A stretch of DNA of 55,306 nt, taken from an uncultured Pelagibacteraceae bacterium (GTDB lineage Bacteria > Pseudomonadota > Alphaproteobacteria > Pelagibacterales > Pelagibacteraceae). The notes under the pieces were generated by a model. The model was not told the origin of the DNA. It searched no databases and was given only the letters and a program-made list of their open reading frames with translations. A program made the translations under genes and the position numbers. Shown piece after piece: positions 1-8,762 of the stretch (position 1 is its first letter; each line of letters starts with the position of its first letter). The stretch covers positions 1 through 55,306 of the forward strand of contig CACMND010000008.1 of assembly GCA_902614975.1 (NCBI GenBank). Direction: 5' to 3'.

Positions 1-200
1 CTGTAAAAATCAAACTGCTTACTAATCAAATAAATTAAAATCGTGTAAGTATCTATATCTTTAAACACTTTATAAGCACCAATTGTCCATTCAGACATAA
101 GTTTTAAAAAAAAAGGACTTAAAATATCAAAATGATTTTTGAAAATTCTATCGATCAGTTCATCATCTAGTTCAGAATTTACACTTGGTAGCTGCTTCAT
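1..200 (-). CDS. Unknown protein, 5' part only (runs off the left edge)
   Basis: An open frame starts with ATG at 200 and runs leftwards without a stop to the window edge, giving about 66 residues. It begins MKQLPSVNSELDDELIDRIF and continues with a mixed amphipathic pattern. I do not recognise the family. No clear Shine-Dalgarno sequence precedes the ATG. It diverges from the small gene at 301. The acidic, helical start is compatible with a soluble cytoplasmic protein or a small regulator, but nothing visible decides this. Confidence 0.6.
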   Translation of the reverse strand, partial: MKQLPSVNSELDDELIDRIFKNHFDILSPFFLKLMSEWTIGAYKVFKDIDTYTILIYLISKQFDFY

Positions 201-300
201 AATGTATCAAAACCCAATTTGAACAATTTTAAAACTTGAGTCAACCCATTTTGAACAGTAATAAACTGTGAAATTTTTTACAATGTGATTTAATAATTTA

Positions 301-507
301 ATGAGTACCGAAAGCTTAAATAGAACATCTAGAATTGAAATACCTGAAAAAAAATCGAGATTAATTCGAATGTCCCCTCGTAAAGTAAATATAGATGTTC
401 TTAAGAAACGTGTAATTACCAAACAGAAAAAAGAAGCTTTTCAGTCTAAAATAATAATTCTCTCAGTCTGTTTATCTATCGGAATACTAGGTTATTTCGC
501 GGGCTAA
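301..507 (+). CDS. Small basic protein with a C-terminal membrane anchor
   Basis: A 68-residue protein. The first 45 residues are polar and rich in Lys/Arg; residues about 50-67 (IIILSVCLSIGILGYFAG) form one hydrophobic segment, so it is probably a tail-anchored or single-pass inner-membrane protein with a basic cytoplasmic part. It converges on the dehydrogenase gene, whose stop starts the next base. The opposite-strand frame over 207-422 has no family features. No function can be assigned. Confidence 0.6.
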   Translation: MSTESLNRTSRIEIPEKKSRLIRMSPRKVNIDVLKKRVITKQKKEAFQSKIIILSVCLSIGILGYFAG

Positions 508-1509
508 CTAAGATAACAAATTATCTAAATCTTTTTTAATAGAACTTGGAATTTTAATATTTTTTTTTGAATTTAATTTTTTTCTAAAAAATTTTCTCTC
601 TCCTGGGTAATATATTTTTTCTCCTTTTATTTTTGGAATATTTTTAACTCTATTTATATTGACTTTAATTTGTTGCTTAAAGTTTTTTACGAAAAGATTA
701 TTTTTAAAAGCTATAAATAGGTGACCAATATTTTGAGGACCTCGAAAATCATCAAAAGGATCCTTAACTTTACCACTATGAGCACTTCCAACAAAAACTC
801 CTGTGAGTATATCTACCATCCATGCTAAACCTGAGCCTCTAAAACCAGCTATTGGTAATTGAACTCCAGATAAAGCTTTTTTTGCATTTGTTGTTTGTTT
901 ACCAAATTTGTCTAAAGCAACACCTTTTGGGATGGATTTATTCAGTTTAGCTGCAACTCTTATTTTTCCTCTATTAATAATTGACATTGATGTATCAAAT
1001 ATAAATGGAATTTTACTGTTTGTTGGAGATCCAAAACAAATTGGATTTGTTCCAAAAATAGTTTTTTTTCCTCCATGAGGTGCAATTGCAGGTGGTGCAT
1101 TTGTAAATGCAAAAGCTAATAAATTTTTTTTTACAGCTTGTTCAATATAATAACCTGATAATCCATAATGCCCGCTATTTTTAATTCCAACAAAAGCTAT
1201 GCCTGTTTTTTTTGCAATTTTAATTGTTTCTTTTATACCTGTATCTGCCGCAACAAACCCTATGCTATTATCAGCATCAATAAACGAGACTGAATTTGAT
1301 ACTCTTTTAATTTTAATTTTAGGTTTTGGATTAATTACTTTTTTTTTTATTCTTTCACAATACATCTTAAGCCTAGAAACTCCGTGGGATGGAGCCCCAA
1401 CTAATTCAGCATTAATTAGAGCTTTAGCGCATATTTCGGCATCTTTTTTGTTAAGGTTATATTTTATAAGTATTTTTGAAATTAATTGCTTAAGCTTTTG
1501 AATTTGCAT
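508..1509 (-). CDS. Ldh2-family (malate/L-lactate/sulfolactate type) NAD(P)-dependent dehydrogenase
   Basis: A 333-residue oxidoreductase of the malate/L-lactate dehydrogenase (Ldh2/ComC/YlbC) fold, which is unrelated to classical LDH. Visible family signatures are the helical N-terminus with GAPSHGVSRL near residue 40, the GHYGLSGYY segment, the APHGGKKTIFGTNPICFG nucleotide-site block, and PIAGFRGSGLAWMVDILTGV. Length matches the family. It is the last gene of a minus-strand run beginning at tauA; its ATG directly follows the stop of the upstream gene. Ldh2 members include ureidoglycolate, lactate, malate and (R)-sulfolactate dehydrogenases. The neighbourhood (sulfonate uptake here, SuyAB at 34-36 kb) makes a 2-hydroxyacid such as sulfolactate attractive, but that is inference. 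Confidence 0.88.
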   Translation of the reverse strand: MQIQKLKQLISKILIKYNLNKKDAEICAKALINAELVGAPSHGVSRLKMYCERIKKKVINPKPKIKIKRVSNSVSFIDADNSIGFVAADTGIKETIKIAKKTGIAFVGIKNSGHYGLSGYYIEQAVKKNLLAFAFTNAPPAIAPHGGKKTIFGTNPICFGSPTNSKIPFIFDTSMSIINRGKIRVAAKLNKSIPKGVALDKFGKQTTNAKKALSGVQLPIAGFRGSGLAWMVDILTGVFVGSAHSGKVKDPFDDFRGPQNIGHLFIAFKNNLFVKNFKQQIKVNINRVKNIPKIKGEKIYYPGERKFFRKKLNSKKNIKIPSSIKKDLDNLLS

Positions 1510-2055
1510 TTAACTGTCTGGCATTTCCTCGCCATTTAAAGCCATAATTGCTCCTGGATGAGCTTCACCAATATCAGCTAATTTATCTGGGCTAATTCCA
1601 TCTTTAAAAACATTTTTCGATTTTTTTAAAGCATTTAATAAAAGCCACGCATGTCTATTAGGTAAACTTGGCTGAACAAGTAATATTAAATCTCCAAAAC
1701 CATAAAGTACAAGTGCTTCAGTAGAGCCAAATTCTTTAAAATCACCCTGTCCTCTTATCAAATCTTTAGCATTTTGTTTAGACAGCAACACAAGTGGCAT
1801 TTGATTTGTAGAAAAAAGACTCTGTGCTCTTTCAAAGTCTTTTGCTCTTGCTGGTCTTGATTGTGCTTCTGGAAGTTCTTTATTTATGTAATTTATAAGT
1901 AATTCTGAAAAAGGATAAGTTGGAGAATCTGTTTTAACGCTCATAATTAATAAATGTTTGGCTCTGTAATTTAAATAACTACTCCAAGGTGAATGAGCTG
2001 AGCAAAATAAGAATATTACTAAATAAATAATGATTTTATTTTTAAATTTTAGCAT
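1510..2055 (-). CDS. Secreted TAXI-like solute-receptor fragment (tentative)
   Basis: A 181-residue protein if started at the ATG at 2055. An upstream TTG at 2073 extends it by six residues but lies inside a GC-rich hairpin, so the ATG is preferred. Residues 1-25 form a signal peptide. The mature part has AKDFERAQSLFSTNQMPLVL and a late HPGAIMALNGEE segment that recalls the C-terminal HPGA region of TAXI-type TRAP receptors, but the protein is only about half the length of such receptors. Its stop abuts the ATG of the next dehydrogenase, so the two are co-translated. Function is uncertain; it may be a reduced binding protein or an accessory of the exported amidase upstream. Confidence 0.55.
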   Translation of the reverse strand: MLKFKNKIIIYLVIFLFCSAHSPWSSYLNYRAKHLLIMSVKTDSPTYPFSELLINYINKELPEAQSRPARAKDFERAQSLFSTNQMPLVLLSKQNAKDLIRGQGDFKEFGSTEALVLYGFGDLILLVQPSLPNRHAWLLLNALKKSKNVFKDGISPDKLADIGEAHPGAIMALNGEEMPDS

Positions 2056-2062
2056 AAATGAA

Positions 2063-2086
2063 TAGGGCGCCAATTAAAGCGCCCTA
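2063..2086 (-). promoter_or_regulatory. GC-rich intergenic hairpin inside the tau-fmd operon
   Basis: A perfect 8-bp stem (TAGGGCGC / GCGCCCTA) with an 8-base loop stands between the formamidase stop and the next ATG, which lies only 8 bases past the hairpin on the minus strand. The following bases (TTCATTT) form only a weak U-tract. It may act as a partial terminator, an RNA-stability element or a translation modulator. Confidence 0.6.
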
Positions 2087-2100
2087 TATATATTTATAGA

Positions 2101-3354
2101 TTAATTTCTATATTTATCAAATACATCTAGAGACAATACAGCGGTAACAACATAGTTTGGTATATCAACTACTTGACCAACTCTTAAGTCAGCAGCTACC
2201 GAGCATAAAACATAAGCTTGTTCTTTAGTTAATCCGTGCTCATTAACTAAATAATCAATCATTTGTATTAATGCATGTCTTGCTGCAATAACTAGATCCT
2301 CAGAGGCATTTTCTAAATCAACTAATTTACTTGAATCTAGATAAGCATGAGAAGGGGGCATTTCACCCTTAGCTTTTAAAGGAATACCAATTGTTTGATA
2401 ATACCTTGTTGGTTCCATATCAATAATTTGATCATTTCCAACTACGTATGGCATATCCATATCTTTTCCTTTACCTGGAAGTATTTTTACTCTGAATTGA
2501 ACAATACTTCCCATCTCTATTGCAGTTCCAGACACCTCACCATCACCTTGAGCATAATGAATATCACCTGCAAATATACCACAACCATCTATGAAGCATG
2601 GGAAAACCATTTTTGTACCAATTTGCATTTGTTGAACATCGATATTTCCACCATTTTCTCTTGGAGGAATTGTTCTTAAACAGTCGTCTTTGTAAGATCC
2701 ATTTGGTCCACAAATTGCATCTGGTAATGCTCCAGCAGGAGAAGGACCTAATGCGGCTCCTCCAGCAGCAGCAAGCTCTGCTTCTCTTGTTTTATATTTA
2801 TTAACTTCCATTATACCAGGTAATACACCAATTGAACCTGGAAAAGCTTCATAAGGAATTGTAACTCCTGGAATTTCAGCTGATACAGCTCCAACTCTAG
2901 TCAATTTCCAATTCACTATATAAGGCTCAGTAAAGATATCTCTTAAAAAACCAAATCCTGGTGCAATTACAGTATAACCATATTGATCAGGGGCAATATC
3001 TAAAAGTTCAATCTCTATTGCATCTCCTCTTTTTGCACCATTGATATGCACAGGCCCAGTCATTGGATGAACTAAACCTAAGTCTACAGTAGCTAAGTCT
3101 GCTGGAATTGAATCAATTTTAAATTCTGAGTCTAAAGCATCTCGAGTATGTAAAATAATTATATCTCCAGGATTAGCTTTTGCAGCTGGCGGTATATAAG
3201 GATGATATCTGTTGAAACAGTTCTTATCATCTACACAATGATCTCCAGTTTTTTTTAATTCAACAATATTCATCCACTTTTGATCTGTAGTGTCCGAATA
3301 TGAAATTGAAGATGAAAAAACAAAAAAACAAAGTGCTATTAGTACTTTTTTCAT
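2101..3354 (-). CDS. fmdA: Exported formamidase/acetamidase family protein (FmdA/AmdA)
   Basis: A 417-residue FmdA_AmdA-family amidase. Signatures include NPGDIIILHTRDALDSEF, the LVHPMTGPVHINGAKRGDAI block, FPGSIGVLPGIMEV, GTKMVFPCFIDGCGIFAGDIHYAQGDGEVSGTAIE and the C-terminal ASEDLVIAARHALIQMIDYL. The family hydrolyses short amides to acid plus ammonia. The ATG at 3354 is chosen because it gives a clean signal peptide (MKKVLIALCFFVFSSSISYS) and has AGAGGA-like bases upstream; an in-frame start at 3387 would bury that signal. Most family members are cytoplasmic, so export is unusual. It lies directly downstream of tauC, so substrate release in the periplasm before uptake is plausible but unproven. 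Confidence 0.88.
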   Translation of the reverse strand: MKKVLIALCFFVFSSSISYSDTTDQKWMNIVELKKTGDHCVDDKNCFNRYHPYIPPAAKANPGDIIILHTRDALDSEFKIDSIPADLATVDLGLVHPMTGPVHINGAKRGDAIEIELLDIAPDQYGYTVIAPGFGFLRDIFTEPYIVNWKLTRVGAVSAEIPGVTIPYEAFPGSIGVLPGIMEVNKYKTREAELAAAGGAALGPSPAGALPDAICGPNGSYKDDCLRTIPPRENGGNIDVQQMQIGTKMVFPCFIDGCGIFAGDIHYAQGDGEVSGTAIEMGSIVQFRVKILPGKGKDMDMPYVVGNDQIIDMEPTRYYQTIGIPLKAKGEMPPSHAYLDSSKLVDLENASEDLVIAARHALIQMIDYLVNEHGLTKEQAYVLCSVAADLRVGQVVDIPNYVVTAVLSLDVFDKYRN

Positions 3355-3470
3355 ATATTTCCTCTCTTTTTTAAAATAACTTAACACTTAGATTACAAAT
3401 TTAAATTATATAATTTAGAAGTAAATTTTAATAAAAAACTTATTATAAAGAGGTAAAACTAAAAAATTTA

Positions 3471-5396
3471 TTAACCTTTTCCTCTCCATGGAATAGTCTT
3501 ATCTATAATTTTTCTCAAAGTTACATCAAAAAGAAGACCCAACATACCCATTATAAAAATTGTGATCCAAATTACTTCATATTGAAAATACTTCTTGGCA
3601 ACATTTTCAACAAATCCAATTCCAGTTGTACCTGCTAAAAATTCTGCTGCAACTAAAGTCCCCCAGCACATACCAACAGCTACTCTAATACCTGTTAAAA
3701 TTTCAGGTAAAGAATTTGGAAAAATAACATATCTAAGTATTTGTCTTTTAGAAGCACCAAGAGAATGTGCTGCATGAATTTTAGATAACTGCGTGCCTGA
3801 TGCTCCGGCCCTAGCTGAAATAATCATTATAGATAATGAAACCATAAATAATAAAAATACTTTTCCAGTATTATCAATTCCTAAAACTGAGATTATTAAA
3901 GGAGCCCAGGCAAGAGGAGGTACTGGTCTATAAAGTTCAATTAATGGATCAAAGAAACCTTTAGCAAATCTATTTAAGCCCATGAAAAGTCCTAATGGTA
4001 CACCAATCAATATTCCAAAAACTAATCCAAGAAAAACTCTTAAAAATGAATCCCAAATATGACCATATGGAACAGGAATTTTAAATAATTTAAAATCACC
4101 TGTAACAATTTTTAAAACTTTACCTTTAAAATTTTGCTTAACCACACCATCTTTAGTGTGAACCGGATATTCTCCAGGCAAAACATCGGCTATCCAATCA
4201 GGCAATATAAAGCCAATTATCTGGCTTACATCCATCATATCAATCCAAAGAAGTGGGATATTTTTGTAACCTACGCTTGGTTTAGACATTAAAATAAATT
4301 TATTAAGTGTATCTGAGGGTTTTGGTAACCATCTACCCGAACCTTGCTCAGAACAACTAGGACCGCTTGCAACGATAGTTCCTGCGGGGAATAAAAGAAT
4401 GTCAATTAATCTTAAACCCCCTTGCTCAGTTTTTTGAAGATTATCAAATTCAATTATTGCATTTTGCATTTCATTAAGAGCATTTGGAGGATAAATACTT
4501 GCAAATTCAATTCTTCTTGCAATTTTTACAATATTTTTTGCATAAGTAGATGCCAATTCCTCAGTGTCATCTAAATTTTTTCTATATAATTTTATCTCTG
4601 ATTTAAGTTCTTTTATTGCATTTTTGAATTGAGGGTTATGGTTTCTTAATTTAAAAAATTTATCATTAATTTTTTTTAATTGTTCAGCTGCAGCGTGAAA
4701 TTTCAACCCTCTATCTGTTTCAGGCACTAAAGGCACTTCAATAGTATTTTCTATTGATCCTGTTCCGGCACTTACAGTTACTATGCCCCAGCTTCCTTGC
4801 TCAGCAATTGCCTTTTGTCTTTCATTTTTTTGCTCTGTTGTTTCAAATGGATAATCTTTCTTTTGAAAATTAGTGCTTAACAATCTAATTTCATCAGTCA
4901 TCTCATCTATTTTAATTTTTGTGTTAATCTCCATTAGATTATCGTTAGTAAGTAATGGAATTAATTTGTTTGTTTTATTAATAAAACCAACTAATGCAGT
5001 TTTCTGTATGTTGCTTAAATCCGGCGAATTTTGAATTTCTAAACTTATTTTTTTAAGATTTTTATTTTCTATTTTTATTATTGAAGTACTTTTGAATTCT
5101 CTTTCTTCAATTGGAAATTGATATTTTAATCCTAATAAAGACTCGTTTATTTTTGCGACCTGACATAATTCATTTGCTGATTTTGGATAAAATCCTTTTG
5201 CAATATCCCAAGAATAATAAAGCCAAACTAACAATATTGCACTGCTTCCGACAATTATCCAATGAGTTCCACCTTTTGCTCTTTCTGGATTTCCAAAAAC
5301 TGCATCAACTTTTTCAGTTTTTATTAAACGTCTTCCATAAAGTATGCACCCGATAATTGATACGAGAATTAATATTGTTATTATTTGAGTAAACAT
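3471..5396 (-). CDS. tauC: TauC/SsuC-type ABC permease with a large extra domain
   Basis: 641 residues, more than twice the usual ~270. Two membrane helices come first (residues about 3-22 and 44-65), then about 370 polar residues with a charged helical stretch near 225-320, then a standard binding-protein-dependent permease core from about residue 440 to the end. The core holds the EAA-type loop AAHSLGASKRQILRYVIFPN that docks onto the ATPase. Its ATG abuts the tauB stop. With TauA and TauB it forms an importer for taurine-like sulfonates. The inserted segment, probably periplasmic, has no family I can name; it might contact TauA or sense substrate. Confidence 0.85.
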   Translation of the reverse strand: MFTQIITILILVSIIGCILYGRRLIKTEKVDAVFGNPERAKGGTHWIIVGSSAILLVWLYYSWDIAKGFYPKSANELCQVAKINESLLGLKYQFPIEEREFKSTSIIKIENKNLKKISLEIQNSPDLSNIQKTALVGFINKTNKLIPLLTNDNLMEINTKIKIDEMTDEIRLLSTNFQKKDYPFETTEQKNERQKAIAEQGSWGIVTVSAGTGSIENTIEVPLVPETDRGLKFHAAAEQLKKINDKFFKLRNHNPQFKNAIKELKSEIKLYRKNLDDTEELASTYAKNIVKIARRIEFASIYPPNALNEMQNAIIEFDNLQKTEQGGLRLIDILLFPAGTIVASGPSCSEQGSGRWLPKPSDTLNKFILMSKPSVGYKNIPLLWIDMMDVSQIIGFILPDWIADVLPGEYPVHTKDGVVKQNFKGKVLKIVTGDFKLFKIPVPYGHIWDSFLRVFLGLVFGILIGVPLGLFMGLNRFAKGFFDPLIELYRPVPPLAWAPLIISVLGIDNTGKVFLLFMVSLSIMIISARAGASGTQLSKIHAAHSLGASKRQILRYVIFPNSLPEILTGIRVAVGMCWGTLVAAEFLAGTTGIGFVENVAKKYFQYEVIWITIFIMGMLGLLFDVTLRKIIDKTIPWRGKG

Positions 5397-6194
5397 TTAA
5401 TTTTCTTTTCCCATAATTTCTTCCTCCATGTTCCAAATCATGGATAAAATTTCTTCTCTTTTTGATGAAAAATCTTTATTTTTTTTTATTTCTCTTAAAT
5501 CTTCTTTTAATCCCATCTCTGCAAATGGAAGATTGTATTCTTTATGTATCCTACCTGGTCTTGGTGCCATTACGTACAACCTTTCCCCAAGCAGTAGTGC
5601 TTCTTCAACTGAATGCGTGATTAAAATAATTGTTTTTCCAGTTTCTTTCCAAATTTTCAAAACTAAAGATTGCATTTTTTCTCTTGTTAGAGCATCAAGG
5701 GCACCCAGAGGTTCATCCATTAAAATCAAATCAGGATCATTGATTAAACACCTTGCAAGAGCTACTCTTTGCTGCATTCCTCCAGATAATTGATATGTTG
5801 GGGTATTTCCAAATCCTTTTAATCCAACAATCTCCAGCCATTCATCAACTTTTTTTGAAGTTTCTATAGGATCTTTTTTTTTCATTCTAAGACCAAAGTT
5901 GACGTTCTCTGCAACAGTCAACCATTCAAATAATGCACCTTGTTGAAAAACCATGCCTCTTTCAACTCCAGGTCCATCAATTTCTTTACCATTCAAAGTT
6001 ATATTTCCGGATGTTGGTCTTAAGAAACCAGCTGCAATATTTAACAAAGTTGTTTTTCCACAACCAGAGGGCCCAAGAACTGTTAGAAGTTCTCCTTTTT
6101 TTAATTTGAAATTTAAATCTTTTAAAGCATGAACAGTCTCTCCTTTTGGAGTTTTGAAAATCATGTTTAAGTTTTGAGATATTAAATCACTCAT
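5397..6194 (-). CDS. tauB: TauB/SsuB-type ABC transporter ATPase
   Basis: 265 residues with Walker A GPSGCGKTT at residues 41-49, signature YQLSGGMQQRVALARC, Walker B LILMDEPLGALD, and switch-region ILITHSVEEALLLGERLYVM. This is the nitrate/sulfonate/taurine importer ATPase class, which energises uptake through the adjoining permease. It lies between the permease (no spacer) and tauA (82-bp gap containing a terminator-like hairpin). The gene order ATPase-permease downstream of the binding protein is typical. Specificity comes from the binding protein, so 'taurine' follows TauA's assignment. Confidence 0.9.
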   Translation of the reverse strand: MSDLISQNLNMIFKTPKGETVHALKDLNFKLKKGELLTVLGPSGCGKTTLLNIAAGFLRPTSGNITLNGKEIDGPGVERGMVFQQGALFEWLTVAENVNFGLRMKKKDPIETSKKVDEWLEIVGLKGFGNTPTYQLSGGMQQRVALARCLINDPDLILMDEPLGALDALTREKMQSLVLKIWKETGKTIILITHSVEEALLLGERLYVMAPRPGRIHKEYNLPFAEMGLKEDLREIKKNKDFSSKREEILSMIWNMEEEIMGKEN

Positions 6195-6222
6195 TAGTTG
6201 ACTTTATATAAAATATTTACTT

Positions 6223-6256
6223 AAAAAAATAGGCACCAATAAAATTGGCGCCTATT
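6223..6256 (-). terminator. Intrinsic terminator/attenuator between tauA and tauB
   Basis: On the minus strand a 13-bp stem (AATAGGCGCCAAT / ATTGGTGCCTATT, one G-U pair) with a 3-base loop is followed by seven T. It stands after the binding-protein gene and before the ATPase and permease. Partial read-through here would give more TauA than TauBC, the stoichiometry periplasmic binding-protein systems need. Confidence 0.85.
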
Positions 6257-6276
6257 TAATTATTTTAATCTTTAAA

Positions 6277-7218
6277 TTATAAAGGTAAGAAACTAGTGTC
6301 TACTGCTCCACCTGGAGTTCCCATTCCTTTTAAGAATGCATCTAAGTTTCCACTTTCCATAGATTTTTTAGTTTCTTCTGGAGTTAAGAATTTGAAACCA
6401 CTTAAAGTGTCTTTCATATCAGCAATTTTCATTTCTGAAGCTTTTGACATAGAATTCATATCACTTTTTCCATTTCTATATCTTTCATTTGCTTCATGAG
6501 TTACTTCAATAAAAGTTCTCAACATTCCAGGATTTTCCTTCATAAATTTGTCTGTTACAGAAGTTATATCTATTCCTAAAATACCTGCATCTCTTGCTTC
6601 TTGAACTGTTAAAAGTCTTGATCCTACAGCAACCGCAGCTTTGATAGAATTACCACCAAATAAACATGCCATCACTACATCTCCACTTACTAATGCAGCC
6701 GCACCTTCTTCAGGGTCCATTTGAATAATATCCATTTTGCTTCTGTCAGCTCCGACAACTTTCATACTTTCGTCGAAAACGTACTCAGCCATAGTACCTA
6801 ACGGAACAGCAACTTTTTTACCTTCTAATTCAGTTGCATTTGCTTTTGTTATTCCTGAAGCATTAGATGTTACACAAGTTGTTCCTCCCATTCCGTATTC
6901 CATTGCAATATCAACTAATTTGATAGGTGCATTTGATTTTACAGCATTAATAAATGGTACCAAACCTTGTGAGTAAGAAATATCAATATCTCCTGCTAAC
7001 ATTGCATCTGTCATTGCTCCACCATTTGTGAAGTTTGTCCATTTTACTGGAACTCCTAAAGCTTTAGCAAAATTCTTTTTTTGCATGTCCTCTAAATTTG
7101 GACTTGGCCACTCTAGAAAGTATGCAACTCTAACTTCATTCGCAGCAGAGTTTGCCGCTGTGATTGTTAAGTTTAGAGCAAATAAACTTCCTAAAATGAA
7201 ACTAACTATTTTTTTCAT
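6277..7218 (-). CDS. tauA: TauA-type periplasmic sulfonate/taurine-binding protein
   Basis: 313 residues with an N-terminal signal peptide (about 1-24, cut near ANSAANEV), then a periplasmic binding fold of the taurine/nitrate/SsuA class: VRVAYFLEWPSPN, DAMLAGDIDISYSQGLVPFINAV and LEGKKVAVPLGTMAEYVFDESM. The ATG is supported by AGGAG seven bases upstream. It is the first gene of the minus-strand operon and diverges from the aminotransferase at 7392, which suits joint control from the 173-bp gap. The aminotransferase and Ald neighbours plus xsc elsewhere favour taurine or a related amino-sulfonate. Alternative ligands within the same class cannot be excluded. Confidence 0.87.
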   Translation of the reverse strand: MKKIVSFILGSLFALNLTITAANSAANEVRVAYFLEWPSPNLEDMQKKNFAKALGVPVKWTNFTNGGAMTDAMLAGDIDISYSQGLVPFINAVKSNAPIKLVDIAMEYGMGGTTCVTSNASGITKANATELEGKKVAVPLGTMAEYVFDESMKVVGADRSKMDIIQMDPEEGAAALVSGDVVMACLFGGNSIKAAVAVGSRLLTVQEARDAGILGIDITSVTDKFMKENPGMLRTFIEVTHEANERYRNGKSDMNSMSKASEMKIADMKDTLSGFKFLTPEETKKSMESGNLDAFLKGMGTPGGAVDTSFLPL

Positions 7219-7391
7219 TTCATCTCCTGTTAATTAAATTTAATTATCGATATTTAAGTTTAAATTTTCTTTTAAGTAAATGATGAATAAATTACACAGG
7301 CTTCAAAAGTCATAAGTTACAACCTATAGTTGCGGTCATTTAACATATCGAGTATGACTAAAATTTACTGGTTAATTTATATAATTAGTCT
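7219..7391. promoter_or_regulatory. Divergent promoter region between tauA and the aminotransferase
   Basis: 173 bases without a gene separate two divergent operons of one apparent pathway. The tauA side carries an AGGAG ribosome binding site. The rest is AT-rich; I see no convincing inverted-repeat operator, and no -35/-10 pair stands out enough to place a transcription start. Confidence 0.5.
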
Positions 7392-8753
7392 ATGAATCGA
7401 AACATAATTATGAGTTCAGAAAAACCTCAAATACCAAATTCTTTAAATGAACATTGGATGCCATTTACATCTAATAGAGATTTCAAAGAATCTCCTAGAT
7501 TAATTGTAGAGGCAAAAGGTGTTTATTTAAAAAATCATCAAGGTCAAACCCAGATAGATGCAAGCTCGGGATTATTTTGCAATCCTTTAGGTCACGGAAG
7601 AGAAGAAATTATTAATGCAATTACAAATCAATTAAAAAAATTAGATTATGCTCAACCATTCCAACAAGGTTTTGGAGGTTCATTTGAACTTGCAACAAAA
7701 ATTTCAAAACATACGCCAGGAAATTTAAATAGAATCTTTTATACAATTTGTGGATCTACTGCCGTTGAGACTGCAATTAAAATCGCAGTTGCATATCATA
7801 AAGCAAGAGGTGAGGGACATAGATTTAGATTTGTTGGAAGAGAAAGAGGTTATCACGGCATGAACATAGGTGCTACTTCTGTTGGTGGAATGATAAATAA
7901 CGTGAAAACATTTGCCAATGTTTTAATGCCAGGTGTTCTTCATATGAGACATACACATTTACCTGAACATAAATTTGTTTCAGGTCAACCTGAAACTGGT
8001 GCGGAAATGGCAGAAGACCTTGAGAGAATTTGTACAAATTTTGGTTCAGAAAATATAGCAGCTTGCATTGTTGAACCAATTGCTGGATCAACAGGAACTT
8101 TAGTTCCACCAAAAGGATATTTACAAAGACTAAGAGAAATTTGCGATAAGCATGGAATTTTATTAGTTTTTGACGAAGTTATTACTGGATGGGGAAGAAC
8201 AGGTTCACCATTTGCATCACAAGAATACGGAGTTACCCCAGATATTATTACAATGGCAAAAGCTACAACAAATGGAATAAGTCCTTTAGGTGCAGTTGCG
8301 TGTAAAGAAGAAATTTATGACACAGTTATGGATGGATCTCCAAAAGGAACAATAGAACTATTTCACGGTTACACTTACTCTGGAATTCCAGTTTCAGTAG
8401 CTGCAGGCTTAGCGGTTCAAGATATTTTTGAGAAAGATGACATATTTAATAGAGCAAAAAATTTATCTCCATATTTCCAAGAAGGTTTAATGTCATTAAA
8501 AGATATTGATGTTGTTGATAACATAAGAGGATATGGAATGATGGGTGGTATTGATATTAAAATGCATAAAAAACCAGGCGCAGCAGGTTTTACATGTTTC
8601 AAACATTGTTATGATGCAGGAGTTAACTTTAAAGCGACTGGAGATTGTTTAATTATTGCTCCAATGTTTATCTGTGAAAAAAAACATATTGATGAAATAA
8701 TCGAGAAACTAAGAACTGGTATTACCAACTATTCAAAAAGCAAAAAAAATTAA
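7392..8753 (+). CDS. Omega-amino acid:pyruvate aminotransferase (taurine/beta-alanine type)
   Basis: 453-residue class-III PLP aminotransferase. The opening NEHWMPFTSNRDFKESPRL is typical of beta-alanine/omega-amino acid:pyruvate transaminases. Other marks are YTICGSTAVETAIKIA (phosphate site), GYHGMNIGATSVGG, VFDEVITGWGRTG (cofactor-binding Asp) and DIITMAKATTNG, whose Lys forms the Schiff base. A second ATG at 7410 is an alternative start; neither has a strong ribosome binding site. It diverges from tauA and is followed 9 bases later by alanine dehydrogenase, which recycles the alanine product. This suits taurine + pyruvate to sulfoacetaldehyde + alanine; beta-alanine or another omega-amine remains possible. 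Confidence 0.88.
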   Translation: MNRNIIMSSEKPQIPNSLNEHWMPFTSNRDFKESPRLIVEAKGVYLKNHQGQTQIDASSGLFCNPLGHGREEIINAITNQLKKLDYAQPFQQGFGGSFELATKISKHTPGNLNRIFYTICGSTAVETAIKIAVAYHKARGEGHRFRFVGRERGYHGMNIGATSVGGMINNVKTFANVLMPGVLHMRHTHLPEHKFVSGQPETGAEMAEDLERICTNFGSENIAACIVEPIAGSTGTLVPPKGYLQRLREICDKHGILLVFDEVITGWGRTGSPFASQEYGVTPDIITMAKATTNGISPLGAVACKEEIYDTVMDGSPKGTIELFHGYTYSGIPVSVAAGLAVQDIFEKDDIFNRAKNLSPYFQEGLMSLKDIDVVDNIRGYGMMGGIDIKMHKKPGAAGFTCFKHCYDAGVNFKATGDCLIIAPMFICEKKHIDEIIEKLRTGITNYSKSKKN

Positions 8754-8762
8754 TTTAATTCT

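Noticed and set aside
207..422. A 71-residue minus-strand frame opposite the small gene at 301
   Set aside because: It is antisense to a better frame with a plausible membrane anchor, and no upstream signal supports it.
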